Positions 5,884-7,487 of a stretch of 7,487 nucleotides of DNA are shown here, one piece after another. The notes beneath the pieces are model-generated. The model saw nothing but the letters and a program-made list of their open reading frames with translations, ran no database searches and was not told the origin of the DNA. The position numbers and the translations under genes were made by a program. How positions within the stretch are numbered: the first letter of the stretch is position 1; each line of letters begins with the position of its first letter. Source of the DNA: Cyanobacteria bacterium NC_groundwater_1444_Ag_S-0.65um_54_12 (lineage in GTDB: Bacteria > Cyanobacteriota > Sericytochromatia > S15B-MN24 > VGJW01); the NCBI GenBank assembly GCA_016267585.1, contig JACQUT010000216.1:1-7487 (forward strand), read 5' to 3'.

Positions 5884-7487
5884 ATGACCACCCCAGCGGT
5901 AAAGATCCAAAAGCGAACAATGGAGAAAGCCTTGGGCATCCCAGGGCTGTTCTCTATAGGCTATGGTAATGTCGGCAGCTCTATTTACTACGCCTTGGGT
6001 ATTGTAGCGTTTTCAGCTTTAGGGGCCACGCCACTTGCCTTCTTGATCGCTGGGCTTTTCTTCGCGTTTACTGCCCTGACCTATGCCGAGGGTGCCGCAA
6101 TGTATCCTGAATCGGGCGGTTCTTCGACCTTTGCTCGGTATGCTTTCAACGAATTCATAAGTTTTGTGGCCGGTTGGGCTCTGATGCTCGATTACATAGT
6201 AACAATCGCTATTTCGTCTTACTCTGCAGTAGCATACCTTGGATATTTCTGGCCACCGCTCCAGCACACTCCGGCTATCGGAGCGCTCTTTGCCATCGTA
6301 TTAGTGGCAATGCTCTGTCTAATCAACATAGTGGGCACCCGCGAATCGGTCAAGGTTAACAACACTCTGGTGGTAGCGGATCTTTCCACTCAGTTACTGA
6401 TCGCATTGCTGGGCTTTTTGCTACTTTTCAGCCTGCCTACCCTCCTGTCTTGGCAACACACCATGAGTAGCATTGCAGGTAACAAGCCAGTGGCAGAATG
6501 GCCAAGTTTGCAAGCTTTTATCTACAGCATATCGATTGCCATGGTAGCCTTTACCGGCATTGAAAGCGTAGCCCAGATGGCTGAAGAGGCCAAGGAACCG
6601 CAGCGTAATATACCGCGAGCAGTACTGTTGGTCATATTGGCAGTAGGTCTGCTTTATGCCAGCGTCAATTTGATAGCCTTCAGTGCTATTCCTCCGCATG
6701 AAATGGGAACGACCTGGAAATTGAATCCCGTCCAGGGCATCACCCATGCGCTTTCTGGCAAGCTCCCTTTTCTAGAAAATCTGCTTGGTCCCTGGATAGC
6801 AATATTGGCCGCCGCTATACTCATCATTGCAACCAATGCCGGAATTCTCGGCAGCTCTCGCTTGGCATACTCCATGGGGAACCATCGCCAACTTCCTGGC
6901 GTTCTTTACAAGCTCCACCCCAAATTCAAAACCCCTTACCTTGCCATAACTTTCTACGGACTGGTAACGGTTTGTCTCTTAGCTACCGGTTTATTCTCTT
7001 CTAAATTGCTCGACAATCTGGCGGATCTTTATAGTTTTGGCGCCTTACTCTCTTTCGTCATTGCTCACGCTGCCATCATAGTACTGCGTTGGAAAAAACC
7101 AGACATCGAACGTCCTTTCCGCTTACCAATAAACTTCAGTTTCAAAGGCCGACAAATACCGCTATCGGCAGTACTGGGACTAGCAGCCACCTTGACTACC
7201 TGGTTTGTGGTAGTGATTACCCATCCCTGGGGACGAACTGTCGGATTCCTGTGGCTGCTTGCCGGTATCTTGATGTACGCCATTCACCGCCAACATGAAG
7301 AACTACCACTCACGACTACCGTCGTCATGAGCGGCGTCGATCCAATTTTGGTCCCCATGAATCTGAAGCGCATACTTGTACCAACCATCGGCACTTCTTT
7401 CTCTGAAGAGATGGTAGCGGTAGCTTGCCGTCTTGCCAAGCGTGAAAAAGCTAGCGTGCGAGCTATCTATATTTTCGAGGTTCCGCC
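5884..7487 (+). CDS. APC-superfamily permease with C-terminal UspA-like domain (cut by right edge)
   Basis: The frame opens at ATG 5884 and has no stop before the window ends (534 codons seen). The first ~470 residues form a polytopic APC (amino acid-polyamine-organocation) transporter of about 12 helices. Key stretches are the glycine-rich unwound first helix GYGNVGSSIYYALG (26-39), YPESGGSSTFARYAF (74-88) and the loop VAFTGIESVAQMAEEAKEPQRNIPRA (221-246), typical of the family around helix 6-7. After a short linker, NLKRILVPTIGTSFSEEMVAVACRLAKR (493-520) starts a universal-stress-protein fold, whose beginning is usually an ILVPxxGSxxS-like strand-loop. Such a domain binds nucleotides and probably regulates transport from the cytoplasmic side. 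The substrate is not shown by sequence. Amino acids are the family default, but the divergent RCK pair makes K+ a real possibility, as APC-fold K+ transporters (KUP, KimA) exist. TTG 5848 is an in-frame alternative start; ATG 5884 is preferred. Confidence 0.88.
   Translation, partial: MTTPAVKIQKRTMEKALGIPGLFSIGYGNVGSSIYYALGIVAFSALGATPLAFLIAGLFFAFTALTYAEGAAMYPESGGSSTFARYAFNEFISFVAGWALMLDYIVTIAISSYSAVAYLGYFWPPLQHTPAIGALFAIVLVAMLCLINIVGTRESVKVNNTLVVADLSTQLLIALLGFLLLFSLPTLLSWQHTMSSIAGNKPVAEWPSLQAFIYSISIAMVAFTGIESVAQMAEEAKEPQRNIPRAVLLVILAVGLLYASVNLIAFSAIPPHEMGTTWKLNPVQGITHALSGKLPFLENLLGPWIAILAAAILIIATNAGILGSSRLAYSMGNHRQLPGVLYKLHPKFKTPYLAITFYGLVTVCLLATGLFSSKLLDNLADLYSFGALLSFVIAHAAIIVLRWKKPDIERPFRLPINFSFKGRQIPLSAVLGLAATLTTWFVVVITHPWGRTVGFLWLLAGILMYAIHRQHEELPLTTTVVMSGVDPILVPMNLKRILVPTIGTSFSEEMVAVACRLAKREKASVRAIYIFEVP

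Noticed and set aside
6421..6875. Overlapping minus-strand open frames
   Set aside because: They are shadows of the APC permease, which has continuous transporter motifs through this region.

Overview
The window looks like ordinary bacterial chromosome of roughly 50% GC with tightly packed genes. The succinyl-CoA:3-ketoacid CoA-transferase start, the RCK (TrkA-type) proteins and the gene style suggest a Gram-negative, probably proteobacterial, host. I cannot name a genus. There are no tRNA or rRNA genes, mobile elements or CRISPR arrays. CTAG is not avoided here: by hand I count about 34 copies, and the palindrome GCTAGC occurs nine times, which is unusual for proteobacterial DNA.

Layout. 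(1) 1-159, minus: the first 53 codons of a CoA-transferase subunit A gene, which runs off the left edge. It has its own leader with a candidate promoter in the 114-nt gap at 160-273. (2) 274-3124, minus: a two-gene operon. The upstream gene encodes a GT-C-like multi-membrane-spanning protein, and the downstream gene an orphan membrane histidine kinase. The two are translationally coupled. (3) About 3163-4779, plus: a divergently transcribed, unusual membrane protein. It has an N-terminal membrane anchor, a long EzrA-like coiled-coil region, a second membrane helix and a C-terminal F5/8 type C (discoidin) domain. Its last ~36 codons are antisense to the next gene. (4) 4650-5772, minus: a coupled pair of RCK genes, one with only an RCK_N domain and one with RCK_N plus RCK_C. 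(5) 5884 to the right edge, plus: an APC-superfamily permease that enters a UspA-like domain just before the window ends.

How the genes may work together. The two RCK proteins and the divergent APC permease share a 111-nt control region. They probably form one transport system, with nucleotide-sensing RCK subunits regulating an APC-type transporter of K+ or possibly an amino acid. From memory, the arrangement recalls the mycobacterial ceoB/ceoC genes beside the APC-like Rv2690c. The kinase and the GT-C-like protein are probably co-expressed as an envelope-related pair, with no response regulator in view. The coiled-coil/discoidin protein is the least familiar gene and the best candidate for something not yet described.
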